Source: Maribacter litopenaei (GTDB lineage: Bacteria; Bacteroidota; Bacteroidia; Flavobacteriales; Flavobacteriaceae). From it: a stretch of DNA of 64,000 bases. This document shows positions 63,677 to 64,000 of this stretch, piece after piece; the first letter of the stretch is position 1, and every line of letters starts with the position of its first letter. The translations under genes were made by a program, and so were the position numbers. The notes below the pieces were generated by a model, which had not been told where the DNA came from, ran no database searches, and saw nothing but the letters and a program-made list of their open reading frames with translations. Location: assembly GCF_025244665.1 (NCBI RefSeq), contig NZ_CP104205.1, forward strand, positions 2,353,001 to 2,417,000. The letters run 5' to 3'.

Positions 63677-64000
63677 CAAAATTACACTGCTGTCTCATCT
63701 ACAAGTAAATCAAAGAAAACTTAAGGATTCCATGATAAAAAATTGTCGTGAGCATCAACTTAATTTGACAAGTAGCCGTCAACCTAAAGCATCTTAAAAC
63801 CAATCAACTATGTTAAAGTTTGATAAATTTTTCCTGTTAAGATTGAATTCCTTTTTAATTAAAATTGACCGATTTTATTACCCTTTATCGATGAATGACG
63901 AGTTAAAAATCACGCCATACATACTCCTAATTTTAACAAAGCCTTAAATCAAGAACATTGATTTTGTTTAACTTCATTTAAAATTACTTAAACAAAAAAT
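63677..64000. other. Right-end intergenic stretch without a recognised gene
   Basis: AT-rich, over 300 bases. The largest frame is a 45-codon ORF at 63810-63947 (MLKFDKFFLL...) with no recognisable features, and AATCAA / TTGATT forms a short inverted repeat near 63947-63963. I see no RNA gene or regulatory element I can support, and the next gene starts beyond the edge. Confidence 0.5.

Noticed and set aside
63810..63947. A 45-codon ORF near the right edge
   Set aside because: Low-complexity, AT-driven composition, no signal or family; not supported as a gene.

Overview
The window is an AT-rich, gene-dense stretch of a Bacteroidota chromosome, most likely a marine Flavobacteriaceae member. 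This rests on the gene repertoire (PorT-like barrels, DUF4097/GIN surface proteins, xerD near aroQ, MoxR-DUF58-DUF4129-DUF4350 module, UMF1-type MFS), on many lipoprotein and Sec signals, and on promoters of the Bacteroidota TAnnTTTG type. I found no rRNA, tRNA, IS, prophage or CRISPR.

Layout. 1-4735 (minus): an ebo gene cluster, eboA-B-C-D-E in order, running off the left edge; this is the most unusual biosynthetic/transport locus here. 4830-18080: housekeeping genes (miaE; ppk1-sixA; pdxH; pyrR-pyrB-STAS-like-rnz; rpsA; LysM protein; cmk; lon; sugar acetyltransferase). 18201-21163 (plus): ECF sigma factor, membrane anti-sigma-like protein, DUF4097 and GIN proteins in one operon. 21203-27834 (minus): glgB, a GH31 glucosidase, M48 lipoprotein protease and an MFS carrier. 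28076-42776: mixed genes (collagen-like lipoprotein, msrB, lpd, a glucose/sorbosone dehydrogenase-like lipoprotein, aroQ, two or three outer-membrane barrels, xerD, type II NADH dehydrogenase, M20 hydrolase, a second sigma factor, plsC-like, Nudix, cyclophilin, TRIC). 42780-49642: RDD protein divergent from SpoIIM-membrane protein-DUF4129-DUF4350-MoxR-DUF58, a tightly overlapping membrane-chaperone module. 51265-59607: secreted Gfo/Idh oxidoreductase, M28 peptidase, DUF1080 and a roughly 1,130-residue haem-binding lipoprotein, perhaps for periplasmic sugar oxidation. 59780-63649: acyltransferase, lipoprotein, nitronate monooxygenase, mnmA.

Sequence quality. About half of the genes, including essential ones (rpsA, lon, pyrB), are broken by single-base indels or nonsense changes. 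Read by hand, about 40 of these breaks fall exactly where restoring the pentamer CCAGA (or its complement TCTGG) restores the reading frame and the family consensus; six more fall on GGACC/GGTCC; a few are long A runs. I therefore treat the broken genes as functional genes carrying consensus errors, and I give them full-length coordinates. The pattern looks like the footprint of two modified DNA motifs in a long-read assembly, which is itself a finding.
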